From Clostridiales bacterium (lineage in GTDB: Bacteria > Bacillota > Clostridia > Monoglobales > JAIRYP01): DNA of 32,087 nt. The notes under the pieces were generated by a model, which did no database searches, was not told the origin of the DNA, and saw only the letters and a list, made by a program, of their open reading frames with translations. The stretch covers positions 74,686 through 106,772 of the forward strand of contig JAIRYP010000004.1 in assembly GCA_031267755.1 (NCBI GenBank), given 5' to 3'. Both the position numbers and the translations under genes were made by a program. Numbering within the stretch: position 1 is the stretch's first letter; every line of letters begins with the position of its first letter. Positions 1-7,623 of the stretch are shown one piece after another.

Positions 1-175
1 CTTCTAAATTATGCTCAACAGCGTACTTTTTTACGGGAGAAGCTTTTGATTTTTGACCTCTATCGCAAGGTTTGTCACTTTGCGTTACAACTGCACAAAC
101 GTCGTAATCATAATTTAATAAAGATTGAAGACATACTATAGCAAATTCCGAAGTCCCCATAAATAAAATACGCAT
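1..175 (-). CDS. fmt: Methionyl-tRNA formyltransferase, N-terminal part (runs off the left edge)
   Basis: This enzyme formylates Met-tRNA(fMet) with 10-formyl-tetrahydrofolate, so initiator tRNA can start translation. Only the first 58 codons are in the window. The translation begins MRILFMGTSEFAIVCLQSLL and continues with a VVTQSDKPCDRGQK stretch, matching the conserved start of Fmt (MGTPEFA, then VVTQPDKPxGRG). The start ATG is at 173-175 and is preceded by an AGAAGAG purine run. It follows the SpoIVB-like gene by about 30 bases and is the usual partner of def, which lies one gene upstream. The fragment is open to the edge, with no sign of damage. The call rests on the N-terminal motifs only, because the catalytic N-H-D residues lie outside. 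Confidence 0.9.
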   Translation of the reverse strand, partial: MRILFMGTSEFAIVCLQSLLNYDYDVCAVVTQSDKPCDRGQKSKASPVKKYAVEHNLE

Positions 176-208
176 ATTTTCTCTTCTTTTCAATTTATTT
201 TTTTCACA

Positions 209-1006
209 TTATTTTAGCATTTCTTCATACATTACATCTGCGAATGTAGCAAAACCTTCTTTGGGGCGTTTGTCAATTGTGTTAGAACAAATAGCTCCTA
301 CTATTTTTTTATTCTGCACTATCGGGGAACCACTCTGACCTTGTAAAATTTCATCCTCAGATTCAAAATGAATCCCATGTTCATTATTTTTATCAAAACC
401 TAAAATTTTTACTTTAATTTTTTTAGGAGTTTTTCCTTCCAAAGTTGTAAGTAATTGTGCATCTCCAATTTCAACTTCTTCTCTATTTGCTATTGACATT
501 TTTGAAAAACTTTTAAATTTTTCATTGCTTTTTTTATTTAATCTACCATAAACACCACAATCATTATTTTTTAAAACCTCTCCCATCACAGAATAATTTT
601 TTTTAAATGGGTTAAGTGGATTGGGAAATTTATATGAAATTTTAAAAACTAAATATCCTAAATTTAATTTTCCATCGCTTGTTCTTTTAACACCTTTAAC
701 TTCAGCTTCGAGAACCTTTTTGTTTGCTAAATCCATATAATTTCCTGCAGAATCAGAAGCACTATGAGCGAGACTGGCGAATTGCTTTGTTTCTTCATCA
801 AAAAACGTAAAGGTGCCGCCAAAAAATTTATCACCAAAAATTTTTTCCTCATAACACACTGCAAAAGGAACACCTAATATTGTTACTTGTTTTTCATCTT
901 CTATTACTTCATTTGTAGAATATACATTATTAAAAAAACTTCCTAAAAGTAAAAAAACCGCAAAAAATTTCAAAAGACATTTTTTAAAATCATTTTTAAT
1001 TTTCAC
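209..1006 (-). CDS. Short SpoIVB-like (S55 family) serine protease, no PDZ domain
   Basis: SpoIVB is a secreted serine protease that signals from the forespore to activate SpoIVFB and sigma-K. This protein has 265 residues: a basic start, a hydrophobic signal or anchor segment at about 10-30, then a peptidase-like domain. Visible S55 hallmarks are LAHSASD (candidate catalytic His81, where SpoIVB has LGHxISD), a CGVYG turn near 150, and LQGQSGSPIVQNKKIVGA with candidate nucleophile Ser225. SpoIVB proteins are usually above 400 residues and carry a PDZ domain before the protease. None is visible, because the hydrophobic segment is followed almost at once by the protease region. I chose GTG at 1006 because AAGGAGAT lies 6-11 bases upstream; an in-frame reading extends back into def without a ribosome site. 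It sits between def and fmt with short gaps, so it is probably cotranscribed with translation genes. Family membership is clear; a sporulation role is not shown. Confidence 0.8.
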   Translation of the reverse strand: MKIKNDFKKCLLKFFAVFLLLGSFFNNVYSTNEVIEDEKQVTILGVPFAVCYEEKIFGDKFFGGTFTFFDEETKQFASLAHSASDSAGNYMDLANKKVLEAEVKGVKRTSDGKLNLGYLVFKISYKFPNPLNPFKKNYSVMGEVLKNNDCGVYGRLNKKSNEKFKSFSKMSIANREEVEIGDAQLLTTLEGKTPKKIKVKILGFDKNNEHGIHFESEDEILQGQSGSPIVQNKKIVGAICSNTIDKRPKEGFATFADVMYEEMLK

Positions 1007-1022
1007 TAATTTATATCTCCTT

Positions 1023-1481
1023 TTATCTATCTGACCATTTCGTAACCATGTCAACAAATAACTTTCCGTCCAAATGGTCAATTTCATGTTCAAAAGCTCT
1101 AGCAACTATTTTCTTGCCAACTATTTCTCTCCATATACCATTTTCATCTTGCGCCTTAATTACAACAATGTTTGCACGCTTAACTTTTCCACGTTTTTGA
1201 GGAACACTGAGACATCCTTCATATCCATTTTGGTTTCCCTTTTTTTCAATTATTATCGGATTTATTAATTTTAATATTTCTCCTTTTTCATCCTTTACAA
1301 TACAAATTCTTTTTAAAAGCCCAACTTGTGGAGCAGCAAGCCCCACTCCATCTGCTTCATTCATCGTTTCGATCATATCATACAAAATATTCAAAATCTT
1401 GTCGTTTATTTCATCGACAGGTTTGCTTATTTTCATCAAAATGTCATCTTGACCATACAACATGATTCTTCTAATTGCCAT
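1023..1481 (-). CDS. def: Peptide deformylase
   Basis: It removes the formyl group from the N-terminal methionine of new proteins, using a bound Fe(II) or other divalent metal. All three signature motifs are present: GVGLAAPQ at 45-52, EGCLS at 88-92 (metal ligand Cys90) and HEIDH at 132-136 (two His ligands and the catalytic Glu). The length of 152 residues is typical of the short bacterial type 1 form. The start ATG follows a G-rich site (GGGGGG) about 5 bases upstream. It lies 16 bases before the SpoIVB-like gene and two genes before fmt, which adds the formyl group that Def removes. A gap of about 216 bases separates it from rpoZ, where other Firmicutes often have coaBC and priA. Confidence 0.96.
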   Translation of the reverse strand: MAIRRIMLYGQDDILMKISKPVDEINDKILNILYDMIETMNEADGVGLAAPQVGLLKRICIVKDEKGEILKLINPIIIEKKGNQNGYEGCLSVPQKRGKVKRANIVVIKAQDENGIWREIVGKKIVARAFEHEIDHLDGKLFVDMVTKWSDR

Positions 1482-1697
1482 TACAACCCCCCTATCATTA
1501 CAACTTCAATGGATTAATTTTAATATTTATCTTTATTTTTTTAATTTTTTATAAAATTTACAAACTTTTTCAAATAAACCAATTAATAAAAATACCTTTA
1601 CTCAATTTATTATAATTCAAGTTATAAAACTTTTTCACATTTTTAAAATTATTTTTTATATTTGCAAATTCTGCAAAATATTTTTTTATATAAACAA
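1482..1697. other. AT-rich spacer between rpoZ and def
   Basis: This 216-base gap holds no open frame I can support. On the minus strand a TATAAT hexamer (plus positions 1609-1614) could be a -10 element for def, but the -35 candidate 18 bases upstream (GTGAAA) is poor, so a separate def promoter is only possible. In many Firmicutes this junction carries coaBC and priA. I see no remnant of either here. Confidence 0.35.
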
Positions 1698-1901
1698 TTA
1701 TTCTTGGCTTCTGTTCACATGAAGAATCTTTCCTTCGCGTATTTCATTTATTGCAATTGTAACTTCTTTATTTGAAGAAATTTTTGTAAGTGGAGGCGCG
1801 CCTGCTATGAGTTGCCTTGCTCTTTTGGCGATTTTCACAATCAATAAATATTTACTGTCGTTTTTTTTCATTAACTCATTTATGGACGGAAAAATTATCA
1901 T
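1698..1901 (-). CDS. rpoZ: RNA polymerase omega subunit
   Basis: Omega binds the beta' C-terminus and helps assemble and stabilise RNA polymerase. The 67-residue product has the family core: a start with PSINEL, then SKYLLIVKIAKRARQL, followed by a region of conserved helices (VTIAINEIREGKI). Length matches the short Firmicutes omega. The ATG at 1901 has GAGGG nine bases upstream. It follows gmk by 67 bases, the standard gmk-rpoZ pairing in Gram-positive bacteria, which strongly supports the call for such a small gene. Confidence 0.93.
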   Translation of the reverse strand: MIIFPSINELMKKNDSKYLLIVKIAKRARQLIAGAPPLTKISSNKEVTIAINEIREGKILHVNRSQE

Positions 1902-1968
1902 CTTAATAAACCCTCATATTAAAAAATTTGACAATATTTTAAGTTAAAACTTCGAGTTTTTTAGATTA

Positions 1969-2580
1969 TTATTCTGAAATATTTTCAACTTTAAATATTT
2001 GACCGATCTTTTCAAGAGTGCCTTCTATTTTATCGTTTTCGCTTATCACTAAATATTTATATTCATTTTTTAACTTCATCTCTCCTTTTGAAATTAATAT
2101 TCGCTTTTCAATGTCTTGTAAGTCCTCAGTACTTCGTTTTATAAGACGATCTTGCAGATCTTTAAGACTTGTTGGTACAATGAAAATAAAAACTCCTTGT
2201 GGAAATTTTTTCTTAATATTAAGTGCTCCTTGAGTTTCAATTTCTAGAAGAACATTCTTGCCGTTTTTGAGTAAATCTTCAACCACTTTTTTTGGCGTTC
2301 CATAATAATTTTCTCCATATTTTGCCCATTCAAGCAATTCATCTTTATTTATCAGTTCAATAAATTCTTTTTCAGTTTTAAAAAAATATGAAATACCGTC
2401 TATTTCGCCAGACCTTGGGCTTCTTGTTGTTACCGAAATCGAAAAAAATATGTTTTTATATTTTTTTATAATCTCTTTGCATATAGTGCTTTTACCAACA
2501 CCTGAAGGACCTGAAATAATTATTAACTTGCTTTTTTTTTCTTTTTTTAATAAATACCCATTTTTATTTAAATTTTTCAT
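1969..2580 (-). CDS. gmk: Guanylate kinase
   Basis: It phosphorylates GMP (and dGMP) to GDP with ATP. The P-loop GPSGVGKST is at about 24-32, followed by SVTTRSPRSGE, DGISYFF, the GMP-binding region ending in NYYGTP, and LEIETQGA, which stands in place of the usual D-I-D-x-Q-G-A. The product has 203 residues, normal for the family. I prefer ATG 2580 because the purine-rich GTGAGAG lies upstream at usable though long spacing; an in-frame TTG four codons earlier sits almost on top of that site. It lies between remA and rpoZ, the canonical order in Bacillus and Clostridia. Confidence 0.95.
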   Translation of the reverse strand: MKNLNKNGYLLKKEKKSKLIIISGPSGVGKSTICKEIIKKYKNIFFSISVTTRSPRSGEIDGISYFFKTEKEFIELINKDELLEWAKYGENYYGTPKKVVEDLLKNGKNVLLEIETQGALNIKKKFPQGVFIFIVPTSLKDLQDRLIKRSTEDLQDIEKRILISKGEMKLKNEYKYLVISENDKIEGTLEKIGQIFKVENISE

Positions 2581-2630
2581 TACGATATTCAAACTCTCAC
2601 TTTTTTATTTTTCATTCGTTTTTAAAATAC

Positions 2631-2870
2631 TTACGTTTTTGGTATCGTTCTATTTGCAAGCGTTTCAGTTTGAACTGCAGATAATACTACGTAATTACTA
2701 TCTGTTATTAATACGGCACGCGTCCTCCTTCCGCAAGTTGCATCAATTACATTACCTTTAATTTTTGCCTCCTGAACAATTCTTTTTATTGGAAGTGAAT
2801 CAGGGTTTGCAATCATAACTATTTTGTTTTGAGACACCAAATTTCCAAAACCAATATTTATCATATTCAT
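2631..2870 (-). CDS. remA: RemA family DNA-binding regulator (DUF370)
   Basis: In Bacillus, RemA is a small DNA-binding protein that activates biofilm matrix and osmoprotection genes; its role in anaerobic Clostridia is less clear. The 79-residue product carries the nearly invariant family pattern: [10 protein letters not shown] near the start, PIKRIVQEA, then [16 protein letters not shown] and [10 protein letters not shown]. It is the first gene of the minus-strand cluster, directly before gmk, as in Bacillus. GGTGAT lies upstream of the start ATG at slightly long spacing. One small difference is Cys in place of the common Tyr in the DATYGRRTRA motif. Confidence 0.94.
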   Translation of the reverse strand: MNMINIGFGNLVSQNKIVMIANPDSLPIKRIVQEAKIKGNVIDATCGRRTRAVLITDSNYVVLSAVQTETLANRTIPKT

Positions 2871-3141
2871 CTTATTTCATCACCAGTTCATTTATAATTC
2901 CTTTTCGCATAGTTTAACATATTATTGATCAATTTTTAACTTTTTTAAAAAAATATTAATAATATGTTTTAATTTTTATTTTATTTAAATTGAACTTATT
3001 TTCTATAGATACGCAAATATTATTTTAAAAAATTTTGGACATGATAAAGATTGTTTTAACTTTGACCGCAGTATAAAATAAATATTATTAATATAATTTT
3101 TAGTAACTTATGTGCAGAAATATTCATGTGGAGACAGATCA
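2871..3141. promoter_or_regulatory. Divergent promoter region between remA and the DUF421 gene
   Basis: This 271-base gap separates two divergently read genes, so it must hold both promoters. On the plus strand TTGACC at 3062-3067 is followed by TATTAT at 3083-3088. The hexamers are good but the 15-base spacer is short. On the minus strand a TATAAA-like element close to remA is the best -10 candidate, with a weak -35. No other structure stands out. Confidence 0.4.
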
Positions 3142-3816
3142 ATGGTTGTAAATTTTATCAGAACAATATTTATGTATGTCTTTGTAATGATTATGCTTAG
3201 ATTTATGGGAAAACGTCAAATTGGTGAACTCGAACCGTCAGAGCTTGTTGTTGCAATTATAATTTCTCAACTTGCATCGATGCCAATTCAAGATCCAGCC
3301 AAATCCCTTTCAAATAGTTTTGTTGGAATTTTTACAATAGTTTCACTTGAAATCATTTCTTCATTTATTGCTTATAGAAGCAAAAAATTTAGAAGTATGA
3401 TTTATGGAACGCCAAGTATTTTACTTGAAAAAGGAAAAATTAATCAAAAAGAAATGGAAGCGCAAAGATTTAATATAAACGACCTAATGGAAGAACTTCG
3501 TCAGCATGGAATTTACAATCCATCTGAAGTTGATTATGTCATAATGGAAACAAGTGGCTCGGTAAGCGTTATATTTAATTCTGATAATCGTCCAACGACT
3601 CCAAAAGATATGAAATTGACTGTCCCGCCCGTTGAACTTTGCTATGTAATTATTGATTTAGGAACTATAAATTATGAAAATTTAAAACATTTGAATTTTG
3701 ATAAAAAATGGCTCGATGAAAAACTTAAAAAAAATAAAATAAAAAATATAAAGGATGTGTTTTATATGGGAGCAGATAGAAATGGAGAAGTATATCTTGT
3801 AAAGAACGAAAAGTGA
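3142..3816 (+). CDS. DUF421 (YetF/YrbG-like) membrane protein
   Basis: The family is widespread in spore-forming Firmicutes; some members affect spore or stress phenotypes, but the biochemical role is not established. The 224-residue product has N-terminal membrane helices (about 1-75) and a hydrophilic C-terminal part. The signature LRFMGKRQIGELEPSELVVA is seen at about 15-34, and a second conserved stretch (FNINDLMEELRQHGIYN) lies in the middle. I chose ATG 3142 because GGAG lies 8 bases upstream; a GTG ten codons earlier has no ribosome site. The DUF4363 gene follows about 50 bases later, and these two families are often neighbours, which supports both calls. Confidence 0.9.
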   Translation: MVVNFIRTIFMYVFVMIMLRFMGKRQIGELEPSELVVAIIISQLASMPIQDPAKSLSNSFVGIFTIVSLEIISSFIAYRSKKFRSMIYGTPSILLEKGKINQKEMEAQRFNINDLMEELRQHGIYNPSEVDYVIMETSGSVSVIFNSDNRPTTPKDMKLTVPPVELCYVIIDLGTINYENLKHLNFDKKWLDEKLKKNKIKNIKDVFYMGADRNGEVYLVKNEK

Positions 3817-3863
3817 AAAAATTAAAATGACAATTATAGAAACAATAACGGATGGTGATCTTA

Positions 3864-4244
3864 TTGAAAGCATTTAAGGTTGCAATTTCACTTATATCGT
3901 TTGTCATCATATTTATGGTGGTGCATGGTTTTGTAATACGCAAACTGTCCAACGAAATACTTGTAATTTTGAGCAAAATCGAAAAGTGTGTTGACGAAGA
4001 AGAATGGGAGGGTGCGGCAAAACACTGTGATACGTTGGAAAAAGTTTTTATTAAAAAATCATTTTGGCTTCACATGACAATTAATTCGGAAGAAACTCGC
4101 AATATGGAAATTTCTTTGTACAGAATTAAGTTGCTTGCCGAAAAAAAACAGTCTGAAAACTTATATTCTGAAATTGCTTTGACAAAAAAAATTTTTGAAT
4201 ATCTACCAAAAAAAGAAGGTTTTTGCTTAATGGAAATACTTTAA
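3864..4244 (+). CDS. DUF4363 family membrane-anchored protein
   Basis: This small protein of unknown function has one N-terminal membrane helix (about residues 3-22) and a mostly helical soluble part with a pattern seen in DUF4363: DEEEWEGAAKHCDTLEKVF, a conserved Trp, and a later segment with many charged residues. I favour TTG 3864 (126 residues) because GGTGATC at 3854-3860 is an exact match to the extended anti-Shine-Dalgarno complement at correct spacing. An in-frame ATG at 3852 is possible but has no good site. It is probably cotranscribed with the DUF421 gene. The family assignment is fairly confident; nothing here shows what it does. Confidence 0.75.
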   Translation: MKAFKVAISLISFVIIFMVVHGFVIRKLSNEILVILSKIEKCVDEEEWEGAAKHCDTLEKVFIKKSFWLHMTINSEETRNMEISLYRIKLLAEKKQSENLYSEIALTKKIFEYLPKKEGFCLMEIL

Positions 4245-4308
4245 GATTTTTCAATAGAATTAAAAAATTAATGGTTTTAATAAAATTTTATAATTTAAAA
4301 TATTATAG

Positions 4309-4335
4309 TTGACATTTATTATTATTTGATATAAC
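4309..4335 (+). promoter_or_regulatory. Possible sigma-A promoter upstream of the ECF ATPase genes
   Basis: A perfect -35 hexamer TTGACA (4309-4314) is followed after 15 bases by TATAAC (4330-4335). The spacer is shorter than the ideal 17. It lies in the 283-base gap between the DUF4363 gene and ecfA1, about 190 bases before the ecfA1 start, leaving a long AT-rich leader in which I see no riboswitch fold. No terminator is evident after the DUF4363 gene. Confidence 0.4.
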
Positions 4336-4527
4336 TTAAAACAAAATTGAAATGTTTATAATTTTTATAATATATAAATATTAAAAAAAGCATTGCGAAT
4401 AATGATTGAATATCAAAATAGAGAAAATTTATTCTTTAAATAAAAATAAACATACGATTAACGAGCTGTATAATTTTTTAAGATTTTATTTGAAAAACTG
4501 AGTTATTTGAAAAGAGAAAATTTAAAC

Positions 4528-5370
4528 ATGAACATAATCGAAGTCAAAAATCTCAGATTTTCCTATTCTAAAGATGAAAAAGATGAAGTAATAAAGGGTA
4601 TTGATTTAAATATAGAACATGGTGAATTTATTTCCATAATTGGGCGTAACGGTTCAGGCAAATCTACTCTTGCAGGTCTTTTGAGTGCATTAATAATGCC
4701 AGACCACGGTGAAATTTATATAAATGGTATAAACACTAAAGATGAATCTAAAAATTTTGATCTACGACAAACAATTGGCGTGATATTTCAAAATCCTGAT
4801 AATCAACTTGTATCTACGATTGTTGAAGATGATGTTGCATTTGCTCTTGAAAATTTAGGAGTTGAACCAAAAGAAATGGAAAATAGGATTGCATGTGCGC
4901 TTAAGTCTGTTGATATGTTGGATTATTTGAAACATTCAACACATATGCTGTCTGGTGGGCAAAAACAAAAAATTGCAATTGCTGGAATTTTGGCAATGAA
5001 CCCAAGCATTTTAGTAATGGATGAGCCAACTGCTATGCTGGATCCGATTGGCAGAAAAAATTTGATTGAAACAATAAAGAAGCTTAATGAAAAAGAAAAT
5101 AAAACTATAATTTTAGTAACACATCATATGAGTGAAGCAATTTATGCAAAAAGAATTTTTGTTTTAAACGAAGGAAAAAAAATAATTGAAGGCACGCCTA
5201 AGGAAGTTTTTTCTAATGTAGAAAAAATAAAAAAAATAGGTCTCGATGTTCCACAACCAACAGAACTTATACACGAATTAAATAAATATGAATTTAATTT
5301 GAAATGCGATATTTTAACTGTCGAGGAATGTGTAAATGAATTAACTAAAATTTTTAAAGAAAATAAATAA
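4528..5370 (+). CDS. ecfA1: ECF transporter ATPase EcfA1
   Basis: One of two ATPases that power energy-coupling factor importers of vitamins and metal ions. The 280-residue product shows Walker A GRNGSGKST (39-47), a Q-loop in FQNPDNQ, signature LSGGQ (141-145), Walker B with DEPT (165-168) and the switch His in VTHH near 199. FQNPDNQ is typical of EcfA1. ATG 4528 is preferred over a TTG seven codons upstream, because a purine run (AAAAGAGAAAA) precedes it. EcfA2 starts 35 bases after the stop. EcfT and truA, the usual next genes, are absent: a glycosyltransferase follows instead. Confidence 0.93.
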   Translation: MNIIEVKNLRFSYSKDEKDEVIKGIDLNIEHGEFISIIGRNGSGKSTLAGLLSALIMPDHGEIYINGINTKDESKNFDLRQTIGVIFQNPDNQLVSTIVEDDVAFALENLGVEPKEMENRIACALKSVDMLDYLKHSTHMLSGGQKQKIAIAGILAMNPSILVMDEPTAMLDPIGRKNLIETIKKLNEKENKTIILVTHHMSEAIYAKRIFVLNEGKKIIEGTPKEVFSNVEKIKKIGLDVPQPTELIHELNKYEFNLKCDILTVEECVNELTKIFKENK

Positions 5371-5405
5371 AGATTGAGTTTTTTAGTAGCAAATTGGTGA
5401 AAATA

Positions 5406-6269
5406 ATGAAAAACATAATAGAATTTAAAAATGTTTCATACATATATATGCCTGGAACCCCGTTTGAAAAAGTTGCATTAAATAACATAAATTTAGAAAT
5501 ACAAAAAAATGAATTTGTTGGAGTAATGGGACATACAGGTTCTGGAAAAACAACATTTGCACAAATGTTAAATGGTATTTTAAAACCAGCAAGCGGAACA
5601 GTGATTATAGATGAAGTCGATATTACAAATAAAAATACAAAAACAAAAGATTTATGTTTTAAAGTTGGACTAGTTATGCAGTTTCCTGAATATCAATTAT
5701 TTGAAGAAACAGTTCATAAAGATATATCTTTTGGTCCCAAAAATATGGGTTTAAACGATATACAAATAAATTTAAGGGTTGAACGTGCGATTAAATTTGT
5801 TGGTCTTGATGAAAAAATTTTAAGTAAATCACCTTTTGAGTTATCAGGTGGGCAAAAAAGACGGGTTGCGATTGCTGGTGTGATTGCCATGGAACCAAAA
5901 ATTTTAGTCTTAGATGAACCAACTGCAGGCCTTGATCCTTTGGCTCGAGATGAAATTTTGAATCAAATAAAATTTTTGAAAGATGAAACACAAACAACAG
6001 TTATTTTTGTTTCTCATTCAATGGAAGAAATATCAAAATTTTGCGAAAAAGTTATTGTAATGAACAATGGAAAAATTGTTTTAAATGAAAAATTGCAAGA
6101 TATTTTTTCAAAAACAGAATTTCTTGAGAGTATTGGTCTTTCCGTTCCGCAAATTACAAAAATTGTAAATGGATTAAAAAAGAACGGCATGAATTTAAAT
6201 AATAAAATATATGAAATACCCCAAATTGCACAGGAAATTAAAAAAAATTTAAAAAAATCGGAAGGATAG
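5406..6269 (+). CDS. ecfA2: ECF transporter ATPase EcfA2
   Basis: Second ATPase of the ECF module; it pairs with EcfA1 and couples through the T protein to exchangeable S components. The 287-residue product has Walker A GHTGSGKT (42-49), Q-loop MQFPEYQLFEETV (about 91-103), typical of EcfA2, signature LSGGQ (146-150), Walker B with DEPT (170-173) and a VSHSM switch region. ATG 5406 is preceded by GGTGA; a TTG four codons earlier has no site. Both ATPases keep all catalytic motifs, so they should be active if an EcfT exists elsewhere. A candidate S component is encoded at 26771-27259. Confidence 0.93.
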   Translation: MKNIIEFKNVSYIYMPGTPFEKVALNNINLEIQKNEFVGVMGHTGSGKTTFAQMLNGILKPASGTVIIDEVDITNKNTKTKDLCFKVGLVMQFPEYQLFEETVHKDISFGPKNMGLNDIQINLRVERAIKFVGLDEKILSKSPFELSGGQKRRVAIAGVIAMEPKILVLDEPTAGLDPLARDEILNQIKFLKDETQTTVIFVSHSMEEISKFCEKVIVMNNGKIVLNEKLQDIFSKTEFLESIGLSVPQITKIVNGLKKNGMNLNNKIYEIPQIAQEIKKNLKKSEG

Positions 6270-6332
6270 GTTATCATAAACAAAAAATAAATTTAATTTA
6301 CCAAACATTGGATAAAATTTGGAGGGATGGTA

Positions 6333-7595
6333 TTGTATAAAAATACGGCGATAATTTGTTTTGTTTCAAATTTTTTTCAAATTTCTGTTTTCTTTATTTC
6401 GACATATTATTTTATTATATCTTTTTTTTCATTCGCAAGAAGAAAAAACATAAAAATAATTGAAAAATTAAACTCTTATGCTATTGTAATTGCAGCTCAT
6501 AATGAACAAAATGTTATATGCGACATTTTAAGAAGTTTAAGAAAATTAGATTATTCAAGAAAAAAATATGATATTTTTGTTGTTGCCGATAATTGCACAG
6601 ACTCAACCGCACTAAATGCAAAAAAGTGTGGTGCTAAAGTTTTTGAACGTTTCGATACCGTAAATTGTGGTAAAGGATTTGCGCTTGATTTTGCATTTAA
6701 AAAAATTTTAGATTTACCTGTAAAATATGATTTTTTTGCAGTTTTTGATTGTGATAATATAATACGTAAGGATTTTTTTGATCATATAAATAAACAAGTG
6801 AATGCTGGTTATAAAGCAGTTCAAGGGCGCATCGAAAGTAAAAATCCATTTGATTCTTTGATTTCTTTGTCCATAGCAACCTGGTATTGGATTAACAATA
6901 GAACGTTCCAGCTTTCAAGACATAATCTTGGCATTAGTTGCCAAATTGGAGGAACTGGTTTTGTAGTTGAAACTAGTTTAATAGACAAAATTGGCTGGAG
7001 TTCTTATTGCATAGCTGAAGATGCTGAATTTACATTAAAACTTGCAATAAAAGACATAAAAGTTGGTTATTCCTATGATGCACAAGTGTTCGACGAAAAA
7101 CCAATCAAACTAAAAACTTCAATAATGCAAAGAATAAGATGGGCTAAGGGAATTGCAAAATCAGGTTTTAATTTTATTATTCCTCTTTTTAAAAAGGGTA
7201 TAAAAGAAAAAAAACTTCAACCATTTAATGATTTATTAACTTTTTTTAGTTCTTCGTTATTTCCAATTTTGTATGTTTTGCTTTTGCTCTTTGATATTAA
7301 AGCGATAAAAATTATTTTAAATTCAAAAGGATATTTTATATTTAACAATATCTGGACTATTCCAACAAATTTTATTTTATTAAATACAATACTGATTGGG
7401 GAATTGTTTGTAATTTTTTATGGATTGTATAAAGATAAAAAAATTGGAAAGTATATATTATCCGGAATTTTTGGATATATTTTTTACATAATAAGCTGGG
7501 TTCCGATAGTGTTTATTGGAATTTTCAAGAAACGCGAAAATGATTGGTTTCACACGCCTCACAAAACAAATCAAAAGCCGGACGATTTGGGGTAA
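6333..7595 (+). CDS. Membrane-bound family 2 glycosyltransferase, processive type
   Basis: It is likely to polymerise or transfer sugars from a nucleotide sugar at the cytoplasmic face, as in PgaC/IcaA or cellulose-synthase-like enzymes. The 420-residue protein has an N-terminal membrane helix (about 6-34), a GT-A domain beginning VIAAHNE, the metal-binding DCD at 139-141, acceptor-site AED near 228-230, and a QRIRW motif (about 266-270), the Q-x-x-R-W mark of processive enzymes. Three or four membrane helices follow. TTG 6333 is chosen because GGAGG sits 7 bases upstream; the ATG two codons earlier touches that site. The product sugar is unknown. A sugar-nucleotide enzyme at 12669-15062 could feed it, which is speculation. 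Confidence 0.85.
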   Translation: MYKNTAIICFVSNFFQISVFFISTYYFIISFFSFARRKNIKIIEKLNSYAIVIAAHNEQNVICDILRSLRKLDYSRKKYDIFVVADNCTDSTALNAKKCGAKVFERFDTVNCGKGFALDFAFKKILDLPVKYDFFAVFDCDNIIRKDFFDHINKQVNAGYKAVQGRIESKNPFDSLISLSIATWYWINNRTFQLSRHNLGISCQIGGTGFVVETSLIDKIGWSSYCIAEDAEFTLKLAIKDIKVGYSYDAQVFDEKPIKLKTSIMQRIRWAKGIAKSGFNFIIPLFKKGIKEKKLQPFNDLLTFFSSSLFPILYVLLLLFDIKAIKIILNSKGYFIFNNIWTIPTNFILLNTILIGELFVIFYGLYKDKKIGKYILSGIFGYIFYIISWVPIVFIGIFKKRENDWFHTPHKTNQKPDDLG

Positions 7596-7623
7596 ATATT
7601 TCAAATTCAAAAGAGGAAAATTA

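Noticed and set aside
3112-3141. GTG start ten codons upstream for the DUF421 protein
   Set aside because: No ribosome site precedes it, whereas GGAG is ideally placed for ATG 3142.
4245-4527. Vitamin riboswitch before the ECF ATPase genes
   Set aside because: The leader is almost pure AT, with no conserved riboswitch core motif or G+C-bearing stems.
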